A stretch of 64,000 nt of DNA from Byssothecium circinans (GCA_010015675.1 ML977008.1:10215-74214); one strand, 5' to 3'; numbered from the stretch's first letter, positions 1 through 12,599 are shown. Translations and numbers: made by a program. Notes: a model not told the origin generated them from the letters alone.

Positions 1-2166
1 ATTCGTACGCGTGACGTCACATTCGATGAATCGTTCTTCTACGGCTCTCACGATGGTGAGATGCTAAGGGGAATAGCATTGAAAGACGTGGTGCAGATGA
101 TTGAACTTAATGACCTAATTGATCCTCCAAACAGTGACGCATCTTCAGTCCCTGAAGAAGAAAGCGAACCTGAATTCGATAGTACTGCAACTAATACCCA
201 GTCTATCACCATTCCATCAACCGAAGCAATCCTGGCTTCAGCTGCGTCCCGCACTTCTGATCAACCTGATCCTAATCCTTATCTAACTCTAGAGTCCATG
301 GGCCCCCTATCTAGACTCAATAGTTCTACTCCGTCACGGAATAGTTCTCCACTGTTACGTGATACTCCAGCTACATCTTCAAACGCAATCCAGCTCCCAA
401 ACTGATGGAAGCGCAAGTACACTACTAATAAGCACCTGCAAGTAGAGAATGTACTTAATCACTGAACTCGCACTTATGTACCAGACGCACTTGTGGCTTA
501 CTAGACTACACTTATTTCCACTTCTCTTACCTAGAAAGAGAGAATACACAAATCCTAACTTCCACCTCTACCACGCTTTTGGTCTGAGGTTACCAAACTA
601 CCAATCCATCTCCGCTCTGGTTTCATGGCAGCCTATCAAGCTGAACTTGATACCATTGCACGCAAAGAAACCTTCTGAGAGATCTCCCTTAGTGATATCG
701 ACTCCACTTGGACCCAGATCCTTCCACTTATGTGGGTGTTTACATACAAGTTCAATGGTGACTGGTTGATTAAGTTCAAAGCACGCATCTGTGTTAGAGG
801 TGATCTCTAGACAACAGCCGAAGACACCCAAGCCATGACTCTTGCTATCTGGATCTTCCGAGCACTTATGGCTATTGCTGCTTATTTCAACCTTGAAATC
901 CAATAATACGACGTTGTCAACGCTTTCACCAACGCATTACTTCCAAAGCCCATATACACATGGCAACCTAAAGGCTTCTCTAATCCTGATCGAATATGGG
1001 AACTTCAACGCGCCCTCTATAGCCTCAAAATATCACCACTTCTCTGGTACAATGACTTCACGGCAACCCTTCGAGCTCTCAGTTTCTGTCTAATCCTTGA
1101 CGCCAGCTGCCTTTGGACTAATGATAAGGTTATTGTCTTCTTCTACGTCGACGATATTATTACCATGGCAAAACCTGGGTACTCTTCTGCTCTTAACGAT
1201 TTCGAAAAGAAGCTTGCACTGCACTATAAGATTACCAACCTTAAAGACCGAAACCACCAAACGTTCTGCGGTGTTACTGTGTATCAAAACCGTGAAGATG
1301 GTGACCTCTGGCTCTTACAGAAGGTTTTCCTTAACACCATCTTTCACAAATATACAGCACTAAAGCCGTGGTCTAAGTGTCCTCCTACTCCTCTCCCTTC
1401 TAAAGCCCTGGTATCCTCAACAGGCAACAAGAATCCATACAACGCAGAGCGTTATGCTCAAATTGTCGGCTCCATTAGATATGCTGCAAGTGCTACTTGA
1501 CCGGACGTCTCCAAAGCTCACTCAAAGCTAGCTGAGTTCCTTACTAATCCTTCTAATCATCACCTTACTACAGCTTACTAATGCCTTGCCTATCTCTTCT
1601 ACACGCAAGACAAATCAATCCATTACTCCGCAAACAATGATACTGCAGTCAACTAGTTCATAGATTGGGAAGAAGTCGATTTCTTCCTAGCCACTGATGC
1701 GTCTTATGCCAATCATAAGGAGACTCGTAGGTCCACACAAGGCTAGGTCTTTATGTTCTTTAGCGGACCAATTGATTGGAACTCTACTCTCCAACGCTGC
1801 GTTATAAAGTCAACCACTGAAGCTGAGCTCATTGCGGCCTCATCCGGAGCAACCTGGCTGATTTAGTGGTAGCGCCTTCTTAAAGACCTAGGTCTACACT
1901 TCTAACACGAGCAAATCCTGCTTTATAACAATTAGCAAACGTTAAGCCTTCTTACTAAAGAAGCACCCCAGCTTAAGACAACCCTCCGCTATGTCGATAT
2001 CCATCATCACTAGCTCCGTTAAGCAACGCAAGATGGTGTAATCCATCCACTCTATGTAGAAACTAAAGCACAACTAGCCGATGGCTTCACAAAGCTGCTC
2101 ACCCGTTAAAAGCATAATGACTGGGTAAAAGGCCTCAACCTATCCAACGTCCCATTACATATCTAA
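1..2166 (+). pseudogene. Ty1/copia retrotransposon pol polyprotein, 3' part, RIP-damaged
   Basis: One frame (frame 1) reads from the first base to a stop at 2164-2166, interrupted by many TAG/TAA and a few TGA codons. The order is: integrase C-terminal tail (a VTFDE stretch near base 16), acidic/Ser-rich linker, then a copia reverse transcriptase (RVT_2) with YDVVNAF near 905 and the catalytic YVDD at 1144-1155, then RNase H with ATDASYA near 1690 and the closing ADGFTK near 2080. Stops sit where copia proteins have Gln or Trp, for example TGA for the Trp of the WPDVSKAH-type motif at 1498. The 5' LTR, gag, protease and most of integrase lie before the window. The element cannot be active in this state. 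Domain identity is from recognised motifs; the RIP origin of the stops is inference. Confidence 0.95.
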
Positions 2167-2708
2167 GAACTAGTCTCATCTTAACCTTCCTAACAACCTG
2201 TCACTTCCCAGAACAGTTCCTGACCATTCCAAATACGGTTGCTGTTTATAATCCTGACAGTTCCTATATGGTTCGTCACTGTTAACTAGTCTAGTTTAGT
2301 CCGTATGCAGTTAATCCACTGTGGGCTTCCTTTTATCCTAGTCCAGCTTATAGCCACCTCTCTCTTTTCCGCTAGGTCTATATAGCCGTTAGCAACTAAG
2401 CTATTCTCCTCATTTCCGCTGTGTCTATATGGCTGGTAGCAAATGGTGTAGCTTAGAAAGTCCTCTTAAATAGAATATATCAGTTCAACTTCTAGTGAAG
2501 ACGTTCCTTAAAGTACTAGTGTGTGTGAACCAACTTCGCGATAGGTCGGACTAGCTATCTAACCCCGTGATGACTAATTAGAGTTACTATATTTTGAGGC
2601 AAACGCTGAGTCTGCCGTCTAGTTGCAGCAACCTAAAGTCTACCGTCTAGTTGCAGCACCCTTGTTAGAAGAAGTCTCTGCAGCACACTACTAGTGGACT
2701 CTCTTCCT

Positions 2709-2875
2709 GATCCGATACAGTTAACCTACTATGGATCCTCTAAAGTTTCAATGCAGCGCCCTAGCTGTAGCTAGACTTCCACAGTTTCAATCCGATCCGA
2801 TACAGTTAACCCACTATGGATCCTCTGAAGTTTCAATGCAGCGCCCTAGCTATAGCTAGACTTCCGCAGTTCCTT
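2709..2875. repeat. 85-bp tandem duplication inside the copia 3' region
   Basis: Two head-to-tail copies start at 2709 and 2794 (period 85). Both carry GATCCGATACAGTTAAC, then TATGGATCCTCT, then TTTCAATGCAGCGCCCTAGC. They differ at a handful of positions, all transitions. Confidence 0.85.
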
Positions 2876-3360
2876 TTAGTCCGTATGTAGTTAACCCACT
2901 GTGGACTCCCTAATCTAATCCTAATCCTTGGTTTTAAACTAGCTATAACAGTTCTATACCATCAGTAACAGTGATCAACCGTCTATTCTTAACATGACAG
3001 TTCCTAACCGCTCTAAGACGGTTACTATTCACATCCTGATTAATCTAATTACTCTCTAGATGACAGTTCTCTACTATTCTTGAACGGTTCCTGTCTGTCT
3101 ACCATCCAATCATTCTGATCAACCTAGACTAATCCACCATTCTAATACGGTTCTCTACTGTCTTTAAACAGTTCATTCCAGACGTTCCAGTCTCACTGTA
3201 CTTATACAGTTCCTTATGGTTCGCTACTGTTCAAGAACCATCCCATATCACTTCAGTGTCAAGTAAGTGATCTAAACCGAGTACTGAGAGCATTCTTACT
3301 ACACAATAGGGTGAGCTTTGCACCCGAGGCTTCCAAAGCTCAGGGGGTGGAGCTCGTAGT

Positions 3361-3410
3361 ACCGTTCCAAACCGTTCCAAACCGTTCCAAACAGTTCCAA
3401 ACTGTTCCTG
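3361..3410. repeat. Five-copy decamer array
   Basis: Five 10-base units read ACCGTTCCAA three times, then ACAGTTCCAA and ACTGTTCCTG. This is the densest cluster of the GTTCC motif scattered through the surrounding copia 3' region. Confidence 0.9.
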
Positions 3411-3710
3411 TTTCTGTCCTCCTGTATCAGATACACCTTGTCATTTTCCCATTCTAGGTTTAAGGTGATTGCTGAGTCCTCTCCATTCAGTCCACTTGCT
3501 GCGCAGCTACACAAGAACCTGCTAGCCTTTGGAGATTCCTTCTTTCACCACTTTCCCACTGGGTTTGGTGTTTTGCTAGAGTCATCTTGTATCTATATCC
3601 TACTTCTTTCTCTTCCTGTCTTACTCTCCTCAACATGCTAAGGGGGTGGGGGGTGTCCCACACCAACAGTTCTCAACCGTTCTTTCATCTCACCAGCCAT
3701 CTGGCTGAGC

Positions 3711-3720
3711 TGAGGGGGTG
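3711..3720 (+). promoter_or_regulatory. Polypurine tract for plus-strand priming
   Basis: TGAGGGGGTG lies directly before the first base of the LTR at 3721, the expected position of the plus-strand primer of an LTR retrotransposon. Confidence 0.75.
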
Positions 3721-3877
3721 TGTTAGACTGAACAGTACTAAACAGTTCCGCACTGTTCACCAGCCTCATCCGGCCTAGCCTCAGTCCTTTCCGATATAGT
3801 CCTGTCTCCTGAGCATCTTCGCTTGACACATAATTCATCCTTTTCTCTCCATGCTCTCGGTGCTCAGCTGTCTAACA
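3721..3877 (+). mobile_element. 3' LTR of the copia element
   Basis: The 157-base segment begins TGTTAGAC and ends GTCTAACA, a perfect 8-base terminal inversion with the canonical TG...CA ends. It follows a polypurine tract and lies in the correct orientation downstream of the copia pol frame. The 5' LTR is outside the window, so neither LTR identity nor the target duplication can be checked; the five bases after the LTR are GTTAT. Confidence 0.85.
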
Positions 3878-5157
3878 GTTATATACTATTAGTTATTTTA
3901 GTAAGAGTAGAACTGCATTAGGAAATGGACGCTTCTAAAGTGGGAAATAGACACTCACTTAGCCTCCCGCCGCTTTTATCTGGCCCGTGCGCTGACCTCA
4001 TCATATAAAAGTGCGCTGCCCTCGCTAGCCTACTCTCCTCCCTCTATTCCTTCTTTTCCCCTAATACCGCGCCCTCTCCCTATTGGATACTTGGCCATAT
4101 CTGTAAGGCATTTTATCCCCCTTAGTGTTCATGCAAGTGCTACACTATCCGCCGTTTCTAATCTCTACTCCTTTAGACTGATGATAGCGTAGAGTACTAT
4201 ACCTTAGCATTTCTAATAGCTTTGCGTATGCTTTCCCTCTGGTATAGTGCGAACGTCTTACTTCTACCTATTTGCCGCCTTACGCTTTAAGGTGACGTTT
4301 CTCCTAGCTTTAATAACGCGTGGATTCTCTAATGCTCTACTATTAGGACCACCTGTAAATAGCCTTTGATTCCCTCTCCCTCTAGCATTACGCTACGCCT
4401 TCCCTTTGGTGGTTTTAGTAGAAAGGCCGCTTCACCCTAGTATAGTAGTTTGTAGGACCCTTCAGATATTTGCCACGTTAGTTACCGCGCCAAAATAGTA
4501 ATAGGGATGATCACGGACGTCCTAGCTCCTACTCTTTTAGCTTTATAGAGTATAGCTAGCTCCTACTAGTGCTACGTCTAATTTTGAATAGATAACTAAT
4601 AGGATCACCTGGCCACGTTGCCCTAAGGATATGATTAGTCCTATTTACCTAACTATTACTGCTAGCCGCCTTACTATGTCTAAGTCAGTATTAATGAAGT
4701 GGAGCCTGACTGCGACCTGCAACTTAAGCTAAGGGTTATAGCCACGAGCAGATATGAGGCTATGCCACGTACACCTTACATTATGCATAAAGTTGCATCG
4801 TGCATCAGTCCGCATGGCTAACGATCATCGCTGCAGAGTCGTATTGCATCGCTGCAAATAAGAGTGGGGCTGGGGCTGGAGCGGGTCTTAGTAAGGCATA
4901 GGTATAAGTAGACACTAATTACCCTATATACTTTAAGCTATACTATTAGAAGTTAGAAGCACTAGCGTTAATTAGCCCTAGACTTGCTAATAATCTAGAG
5001 AATTGTATGTTAATCTAAGAGCCTGCTAGGTTTTAGTATTATTCAGTCCCTCTAGCTGATAAGGTAATACCTACAAGGTCCTAAGACTATTAGGCGCACT
5101 CTAGTAGAGAGGGAAGTATTTCTGATAGTACCTTTTAGTTTCCCCCTTTTAGAGTTG
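3878..5157. other. Region without a recognised gene
   Basis: This stretch separates the LTR from the next decayed gene. It has a TATAAAAG sequence near 4005 followed by a pyrimidine-rich run (4028-4060), which looks promoter-like, but no convincing frame follows closely. TAG/CTA density rises sharply from about 4100 onward. Confidence 0.5.
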
Positions 5158-6243
5158 ATGTCCTCTTCTGCGCCCACTAATCCTAGAGATCCTTAACCTG
5201 CTACGCTATCAATCACACGGGATGGTAATAGAGCCGCCTTTGGCGCCTCAATAATGTCTTAGCAGGAGGGGCTAACCCCTAGTACAATTTTAAGTGGACG
5301 CTTAGCAAGCTTACAGGACTATATTACCTTAGGGAAATGATTAGGCTTAAACTATCTAAGTGTCGCTGTTACTATTACTAAAAGCCTAGTCTTACTAGAG
5401 AATAACGCTAGGTAGGCACGGCTAGATCATGACCCGCTGTATAGCTAAGCTAGTAGCGGTTAAGGCACGTACTTGCCTAGATTACACTATATATTAGACT
5501 AATAGAGCCTTAGGTCTATATAATAGTCTATATAATAGTAGCATCGCATTCTAGCGTCACGAATTAGTAGGAGTAAAGGGCTAGAGCAGGTCTTTAGCAT
5601 AGCTAGGGTTCGTTTAGGCACTAATCTCTCTGCATAGCTTAGTCTACGCTGTTGGAAGCCTGAAGTCTAAAGCCTAGACGATAGTTTAAGCTTAGGTTTT
5701 AGTTTTAGGGTTACTAATGAGGTGATAATACGTGTTAGGATCTCTCTGCTCAGGTTACGGGACGCGGATTAGATGGATTGGGCATCTGCGAGCTCGTAGG
5801 ATCATAGGATAAGCTCTAACAGAAATAAGAGGTGCATGCTGCGACACGACCTAACCCTTAGGGAGCTAGCGTCGCAGTTCCTCCATTCCTATAACGAGTA
5901 TCAGCGGGATCTTCGCTCACGTTCTTGTCTAAAAGAAGAGGGGCTTCATGCGAGGGCTGCATCGCCACTAATAATACGTGGCTTGCTGATTCAATTCCAA
6001 CCTAGTATTCCCCCTAGAAGGTGCGTTTTAAACCTTATCTCTTACATATTGCCGCCTCTAGAGCGCTTAAGGCCATTTAAGCAAGTTTTCTAAGAGAATT
6101 AGTATCTAAGCGTGGAATTTTTACCTACTTAAATACTGCGCCTCCGCGTTCTTCCTAGCATTAGATTACCTAGAAGCAATGATAGCAGCTATAATAATAT
6201 CTCTTCATACTTTTCCTACTCTATGTCTTTAAATTATTTACTA
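5158..6243 (+). pseudogene. Decayed gene of unknown function, N-terminal part
   Basis: Frame 1 opens with ATG at 5158 (MSSSAPTN...) and stays readable for about 360 codons if TAG/TAA are taken as mutated Gln. A run of 85 codons (5836-6093) has no stop at all, unusual for this background. I do not recognise the protein; it is Ser/Arg/Leu-rich, without membrane segments or known motifs. It lies just upstream of the chromodomain relic on the same strand and could be the N-terminus of the same gene. Assignment as coding rests on low stop density in this frame against its neighbours. Confidence 0.55.
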
Positions 6244-6488
6244 TAATAGGCTACTAAACCTAAAACTAACTACCCTACGTAATTCCTCTAAGACGCTATC
6301 TAATAAAGACGTGCGTTCTAGCCTTAATAAGATTCTAGGTACTAGGCCTAGATTAAATACTAGATAGGAGGTTAGAGAGAATTCTGCACTTACGCCGCCT
6401 AGAGCTAAAGTCGTTAATTTGCTATGCTTAGGTAGGAACCCCTGAATCTGACGAAGGAATATGCTTATTTTGATATTACCTAATAACT

Positions 6489-7867
6489 AATACGAACGCA
6501 GCCACTAAACGTAACCATAAGCTTAGCGGTAATAAGCGTAGAGGAGATGATGATATTAGCTTCCATCATAATGATTTCCCCTCCTAGGACGAACATCAAG
6601 GTGAGGAATTTAAGGAGAGCTTAACTCAGCCCACCCCCTTTAAAGGTAGCCTTTAAAGTAAGTTCCTAGGCCCCTCTAGTATAGTAATTCACATAAACGA
6701 TTTCTAATATCACGTAGAAAATATGGTCGTTATCAAAGACAGTTAATCTGAATTAGAGATTGACGAGAACTAGCCACTAGGAGATGATATAGGTACATAG
6801 ATAGGTAATCAGCGGGAAGAATCTATTAGGACCCTAGGGTGTCACGGTAAAGATTATCTTATAGGTATGAAGGATGCCATTAAGTCAGATGCAAGTAATA
6901 AAGTGAGAACTTAAGCTAGTAGGCTTTTACATCACGAGGTTACGCTAACACCGCCAACTAGATCATTGATAATAAATACTAAATAGTTAATGTAAGAGGC
7001 TAGCGGCCACATTTCCCTAAAAGCTAAAATATGTTGGCCGTAGCAGCTAGTGCATAAGAGGGCGGAGAGGTAAGGTAAGCTTACGCTATTACAAGTGCTT
7101 ATTCTATTTAATACTATAAAGGCACGTTCCCTCTACTTAAAAAGATAAGCAGCAGCAGCAGCAGAACTAATAGTAATGGTGAAGATGATAAAGATGATGG
7201 CATACGGCCTACGCGGTTTATGCGCAAGCGGAAACGCTCTCCATAGGCTAAGCAGTGGCATAGTTAGATGTCAAATGCGACATAGAAGTAGCGCCCTAAG
7301 CATACCGCACGCTTAGCGAAGTAGTGAAAGCTAACCCCTAAGCTATCCTCCTTTAGTGGTAAGCCGCCCTACAGCTAACTTCTAGTAACGCAGCGTAGCA
7401 TCCGCGATACCTATGCATTCTATAGTAATGATAGTAGTAGTAACAGCAGCGACAATAGCTACTATCTTAGAAGTAATAAGTAACTAAAGTCAACCTCACG
7501 CGCTTACTCGCACAGTTATAAGCAGAAGTGTAATCAAGGGGGCGTAGATAACGATGAAGAATATGAAGTCAAGTTAATCCTTGATACCTGCATGCATAAT
7601 AGAAGGCTACAATACCATGTCTAATAGCTTAACTATAATGATGACCTAGTATAGTATGACACATCTAACTTTAAAAGGAGCCTACATATGCTCTATAACT
7701 TTTACACGGCTAACTCCACCCGCCCAGGGCCTCTAAAAAGGCTAGATTAGTAGATACAGTGTTGGGAACAGGATAGGGATGCGCATAATCATTTTAATAA
7801 CAACAAGCCTAGGAGACTACACGCAGCAGGTGGAACCTTATAAGAATAGCATATAGCATCTAGGTAA
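6489..7867 (+). pseudogene. Decayed chromodomain protein
   Basis: The first part (6489 to about 7060, frame 3) is acidic and low complexity. The second (about 7165-7867, frame 2) is Ser/Arg-rich and then gives a chromodomain from about 7556: YEVKLILD, an RLQYHVQ stretch where the family has RLQYRVKWLGY, DTSNF, then the tail PGPLKRLDQ and CWEQDRD. Chromodomains bind methylated histone H3, and they also occur at the ends of some fungal retrotransposon integrases; no integrase motif is seen here. The frame change near 7060-7160 coincides with a CAG microsatellite. Gln/Trp codons of the signature are now TAG/TAA. The chromodomain call is good; the overall gene identity is unknown. Confidence 0.7.
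7149..7164. repeat. (CAG)5 microsatellite
   Basis: Five uninterrupted CAG/GCA units survive in a background where CAG has mostly become TAG. It sits at the frame break of the chromodomain relic. Confidence 0.85.
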
Positions 7868-9404
7868 GGGATTTAACTTAGACCTAGTAGAATAGAATAA
7901 GTACTACTAGAAATTAGATTGATTATTTTATCTATTTACTAAAAACATTTTTTTTTTTTTTATACATCTTCCCCTAATGACTTCCCTAATATCGTGCTTA
8001 TCCGCCTTAAGCAATCGCAATAACAAGGCCTTGCTATAAAAAAATGAGATTTAGGAAGGTAGGATTACAGCGTAGAAACGTCATTATTAGCCTATACTAT
8101 AGCGCACATATTCGTGCAAGGTCGCCACGCTGGTTAGTACCTTAATCAAACGTCTTACATTATTACAGTGTAATATTTAACGTGTTCTACTAGTTAGTAA
8201 GCCACACTAGTTAGTAAGGCACCTACCAAAAATCAGAAAAACCGCACTTAATAATAGTGATGGGACGGAATATTAACGAGCAGCTCTACATAATGATGAG
8301 ATAGCTGGTAGGCAGCAATAATAGGCAACTACTAAGGTAGCCTATATAGAGGCTCCCCTAGTGCCTAGGTGACTCTACTAAGCGCTAGGGCCTAACTATC
8401 TAGGTGCTACACTCTTCTATATACTAGCTAGCGCTTACAGGCGGAGAGAGTATGTAGGAAGGGGATTAGAAGCGCGTTAATACAATATTAATGAAAGCAA
8501 GTAGGAGGTGTTAGGCTATAAGCAATAGTAGCGAATCATTTAGTGGTGCAAGGATTAATGACTTAGAGCTACTAAGCGCCCCTAGCTAGTTTCTCTATTC
8601 CTTGCCCTTATTAGTTAGCAATATTAGGGCTTTGGAAGTATTAATCCGTCTGGCATCTTTCATATCCTATTACCTGCTTTTACTTAGGCATGCTTAAGTG
8701 CCACTCCACTTCATCTAACAGTGATTTTCAAGAACGCGCCCTCCTCTTTCTCACGCGTTGCAGATGACCCTTTAGTAAATTGGCATTTTCTGAGCCGCGC
8801 CCTCGCTAAATTAACCCGATTTCACACCCACAGTTAATAGTTCTTATAAGCACATGAGCTTGGAGGATATCTAGTCATCTGCAACGCGCTTACGATGTTA
8901 CTACTTCGTATACCTAGTCGCGAAGCGACGCAGCATGCACGCCTATATTATAGTGCAGAACTTGACCTATTAGCCTTCAAAAGAAGACCCTTATCTATCG
9001 TTCTTCGTTCAACAAACCTTAGCTAATGCTTTTGCGCTCAAAGGTTCACCCTGCAGAGTTGCCTTCTTCTCTCAACCTACCGCACGTAGAGCCCTTAGTA
9101 TTAAGGGCGCGAAATAATACTAACTAATAATGAATGCCAGCAATAGTAGCACTAGTAAGAAAAAGTATAGGGCGTGTAGTATAAAGGCTATTAGCGTGTA
9201 TTAGTAATGTAAGCCATAGTAGTGTACATAAGGCTAGTACGTACACCTTTACTATCTAACGCAATCATTATGTTTGCCCTTGCTTAGTACATGATAGGAT
9301 AGATCAAAGACTTATTCACGGTGCACATATATAAACGCAGGTATGTTAAGCCTTCCCCCCCCTAGCTTTATACATGCTCTAACCTATAAAGGCCTTTTAA
9401 CGAA
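7868..9404. other. Intergenic, no recognised gene
   Basis: It contains a run of 13 T near 7951 and a short repeat at 8302-8352 that recurs at 24233-24290 (shared core AATAATAGGCAACTA followed by GTAGCCTATA). From 8650 to 9080 TAG density is lower, but no protein frame was convincing. Confidence 0.45.
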
Positions 9405-10190
9405 ATATGGCTCAGCTGCTTACCACGAGAGCTTCGTGATAAAATCCAGGAATATATAGTTAGTGATAGATACGTTTGCATTAATAATAACTATACCTAT
9501 TACTTGTCTTATGCTACGTAGCGTCTAGACCCTATCTGCTTTAATCTGCTATTAGTATGTAAACAGGTTTATAAAGAATTAGTATGCCTTATGTACTTAA
9601 AAAACTTGTTTGCATTTACTTATAGTGGGAGGATAGAGAAGTAGAAGGATGAATTAAACCTAGAGCTTCTTTATAAGGTGAACGCTCTACAACTACTATG
9701 CGGTTAGGAGAAGGAACTGCCTTAGCGTTTCATAGAACTCTTCCTAAACTTACGGGTCATCAATATAACGCTATGCCCTAATAAGGAAATGCATGACTAC
9801 CTCCTTTACTATAAGTGCGAGGTAGAGCATCAGGGGCTACAACTAGAATAGAATAGCCCTTTCCGTTGAGCCTAGTTTTAGTAAGTAGAAAATCCTTTAC
9901 CCTTTTATAAGGAATCGCTAACGTTATAAAGTTTTCAATCTTCTTTTCCTAGACTAAGGTAGGAGCTACACCCTATTAGGGAGGATTATCCCGTTATTCT
10001 AGTTACTTTTAAGAAAGTCTATTATAACGGAATAACTCCTTTAGATAATTGTCACTTCTATTTAAATGCATAGACTTCCATCGCCTCTTAAGTACTAGGT
10101 ATATTTTAAATTCATGAAGTCCTAACTGCTATAGAAGGCCCTAATATTGTGCACTATATTATTACTTTGCAAGTATTAATAATAATAGTA
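9405..10190 (+). pseudogene. Decayed F-box-like / LPRELRDKI-type fungal protein
   Basis: The frame begins at ATATGG (9405); the first codon may be an ATG changed to ATA. It reads LPRELRDKI followed by EYIV, and later FNLLLVCKQVYKEL. That pairing, an opening LPxELRxxIYEY helix and a later LLxVCRQIYxE helix, is typical of a large family of fungal F-box-like proteins, presumed substrate adaptors. About 250 codons remain readable with roughly 15 in-frame stops, mostly TAG at Gln positions. C-terminal repeats are not recognised. Specific targets cannot be inferred. Confidence 0.65.
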
Positions 10191-10996
10191 TCATGCTCGC
10201 ACTATTGCCATTTACTTCTTTAACCCGTTCATCTCTTGCATTAATTTTTGCAGCGCTTTAACTTGAAAAGGAGGCACTATGTTGTGTTAGGCGGATCATT
10301 ATAGTAGGCACTATGCAAGGTAGGGTATCCTTGCAGCCTTAAGCAGCAGTACATAGACAGCACTAGTAGCTCGTGTACTCTTAAGCCTAGAGCCTAGGTT
10401 CCGCTGTATATGGCTTAGCCTTTCTAGTAACCATTTCTTCCTATATAGCTGCAACTAGTTGATCACCTCTATTAGTAGTGGTAACACTAAGTACACTACC
10501 TTATCTAGGTTATGCTAAAATTATTTGCAGCTCTAGTGCTTTACGCGTTAGACATCATTACCAGATGTGCTGACTGCGTGCTATGAAGCATCTTAAAGCG
10601 AATCAGAAACCGCCTTAGCTATTATGCTGGAAACAAACCTAAACAGGATTAAAAATGCCTTACATTCGTGTCTTTCTAATAAGTTCCTAGATTAGCTTCT
10701 AGCTTTCGCACGCTGCTTGACTTCATCTTGGCAAGTGCCTTGCAGCGTGGGGGTGGCACTTTACCTATTTTAAGCGAGCTCTAGTAACGAGCGCTCATAT
10801 CCCGCCTTAATGAAAACTCCCTAGGCGGAAATTTACGAGCCTTATTGCTATCTTAGTAAAGAAGCGCTTAGTGTTTTGAAATCTCAGCTTACTAGAACTT
10901 AAAACGTGGCTCTATATATTAAGATTCCATTAGCAAACGTGGGCTCAACGAAAAAAGCGTAGCACCAAAGAATCTATTAGGTGGTACAGGTAAGTT
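10191..10996. other. Intergenic, no recognised gene
   Basis: No frame is convincingly open. A consensus-like splice donor (CAGGTAAGT) occurs at 10987-10995, just before the weak ORF that follows. Confidence 0.4.
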
Positions 10997-11300
10997 ATGC
11001 CCCTTAGAAAGGAAGAGAAAGAGATAGGTAATAGGCTAACTCTAGTATTAACGCTAGATCCTAAAGATCTAAGTAATACAGCTAAGCTCTACTAAGGTAG
11101 AGGGTACGCTTTCGTCCTAGAGGGGTACGAGCTTAATTGAACCATGAATAATGCACAGAGATGTAAGGAGATAAGCAGCAACATCAGCTCACAGTATATG
11201 ATCAAGGGTAGAAGGTTAAGGGCCTCTGTAAGGAATCGCGCGTAGGTACAGGCAGGTAATACTATTAAAGAGGTACTCTAAGTCTACTTAGTGATTTTCT
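10997..11300 (+). pseudogene. Possible short decayed ORF, unknown
   Basis: From ATG at 10997 a Lys/Arg-rich frame reads about 100 codons with few stops (RKEEKEIGNRLTL, then GRGYAFVLEGYEL). A second overlapping frame also reads fairly well, so the assignment is weak. The CAGGTAAGT just upstream may be a donor of a lost exon. No family recognised. Confidence 0.3.
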
Positions 11301-11990
11301 AAGCAAAGAGCTGATTAGCAATTCATTCTCTGAATCACGAAGAAACATTGAAAGCTGCTGCCTGTCTATTCTAAAGCTGCTGCCTAGTTTTGTCCCCTAT
11401 GTCAAGGTTAGGCGTCCCTAAGCGCACGCATCTATTTAGTACGCAACACTGCGAGACCCTAACTAGCTAACCTTGTGACCTACTTAGGATTTAGAAAATA
11501 CTCTAAAATTATAAACTAATTAGGGTGCTGCCGACTATCCAGATATCAACAAGCTAATAAATAGGTTGGTTAGGCGGCGTAGAAAACTTCGCTAAGGAGA
11601 AGGATTAGACTAGTGTTAGTAGAATATTCTACTTAGATCATGATAATAAAGCAGGTGTATGCAGAAAGTTTTCGCAGATTTGAATAGTCTCGCCGTATGG
11701 TTAACGCTAAATAAAAAAAACAAGAAGAGTGTATAACTACAAAGGGGTAAAACATAGTCGTAAAGTATACAGCTAGTTATAGGCAACTAATCTCTGCAAC
11801 TTTCCAAAGACTAAGGTGTGCAAGTTTATTAGTCGTAGATTCATCCTACACTCTAGCTTAACCTGTATGATTAGAAGTTGGATTAATGTCCACTAATAAA
11901 AGACTTCTATAAGCGTACCCTACTTTGCCACGCATAAACACCTTCTAACTCACCTGTCTAACTCACCTCTCTAACACATATAATACTGTC

Positions 11991-12560
11991 ATGGATGCAG
12001 AGTATATAATCAATGAGTACATCTAACTGCTAGCATCCTATCTTACTAATCTATGGCAGCGGCAAAGAGCTCTAAAGGGGTTTAACGAAGCTTTGATAAT
12101 AGCGCGCTCTGAATCAACTTCCACCACCTGAGTGTTCTAGGACGCAGGTTTTCATGCCTAGTGGAGTTAGGCGTTTAGGAAAGAGTCGCAGGTAGATAAG
12201 GCAGAGTGATAGGCTAAGTATCTAGCCTTTATAGGCGCTAAGTAATAGAAAGAGCTAGTAGCCCCTATCTTATGACTAAGACCCTATCGTCCGCCGCAAA
12301 GTAAGTGAACTAGTTAGGACCGTAGCGCAGACTTTAGAGACGTAATCACGTCACAGAATATTAAAAATAACCTAAATCTCACGTAGGGGCTAAGTTTAGA
12401 GCTAATCTATTAACGTAACAGGCATTTAACAAAGAACCTACATAGTAAGTTAAGAGAGATAAGATTTAGCTAAAATAAGGCTAATTCCGCACTCCTTTTA
12501 GAGCATTAATAGTGTTATCTTAGAACGCGCTAGGCATTCTACACTTCTCTATAGTTATAG
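11991..12560 (+). pseudogene. Decayed gene of unknown function (about 190 codons)
   Basis: ATG at 11991 opens frame 3 (MDAEYIINEYIQLLASYL... once stops are read through) and the frame stays in register to about 12560. It is rich in Gln, Lys and Leu; many Gln positions are now TAG, and three TGA codons sit where Trp fits (for example before VFQDAGF). It meets the FHA kinase tail to tail. Probably helical and soluble; no known domain recognised. Confidence 0.5.
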
Positions 12561-12599
12561 AACTGTTGAGCCCCTATCTACGGCGCTTCTAAGCATCGT

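Larger units (their letters stand above)
2167..3720 (+). other. Long non-coding 3' region of the copia element with a repeated GTTC-type motif
   Basis: No frame reads as protein between the pol stop and the LTR. A short motif of the form ACNGTTCC or ACNGTTCT recurs many times, for example near 2213, 2257, 2866, 2995, 3062, 3094, 3147, 3206, 3361, 3666 and 3752. Three polypurine-like blocks containing AGGGGGTG occur at about 3339-3350, 3640-3656 and 3711-3720; only the last abuts an LTR. A pair of 18-base direct repeats containing CGTCTAGTTGCAGCA lies near 2612 and 2642. The short ORFs on either strand here have no recognisable content. Confidence 0.6.

Noticed and set aside
449..1363. ORFs in other frames over the copia pol region
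   Set aside because: Frame 1 carries all copia motifs; the others are shadows.
3299..3838. Four overlapping ORFs of 63-71 codons on both strands
   Set aside because: They lie in the copia 3' region and LTR, overlap each other and carry no recognisable content.
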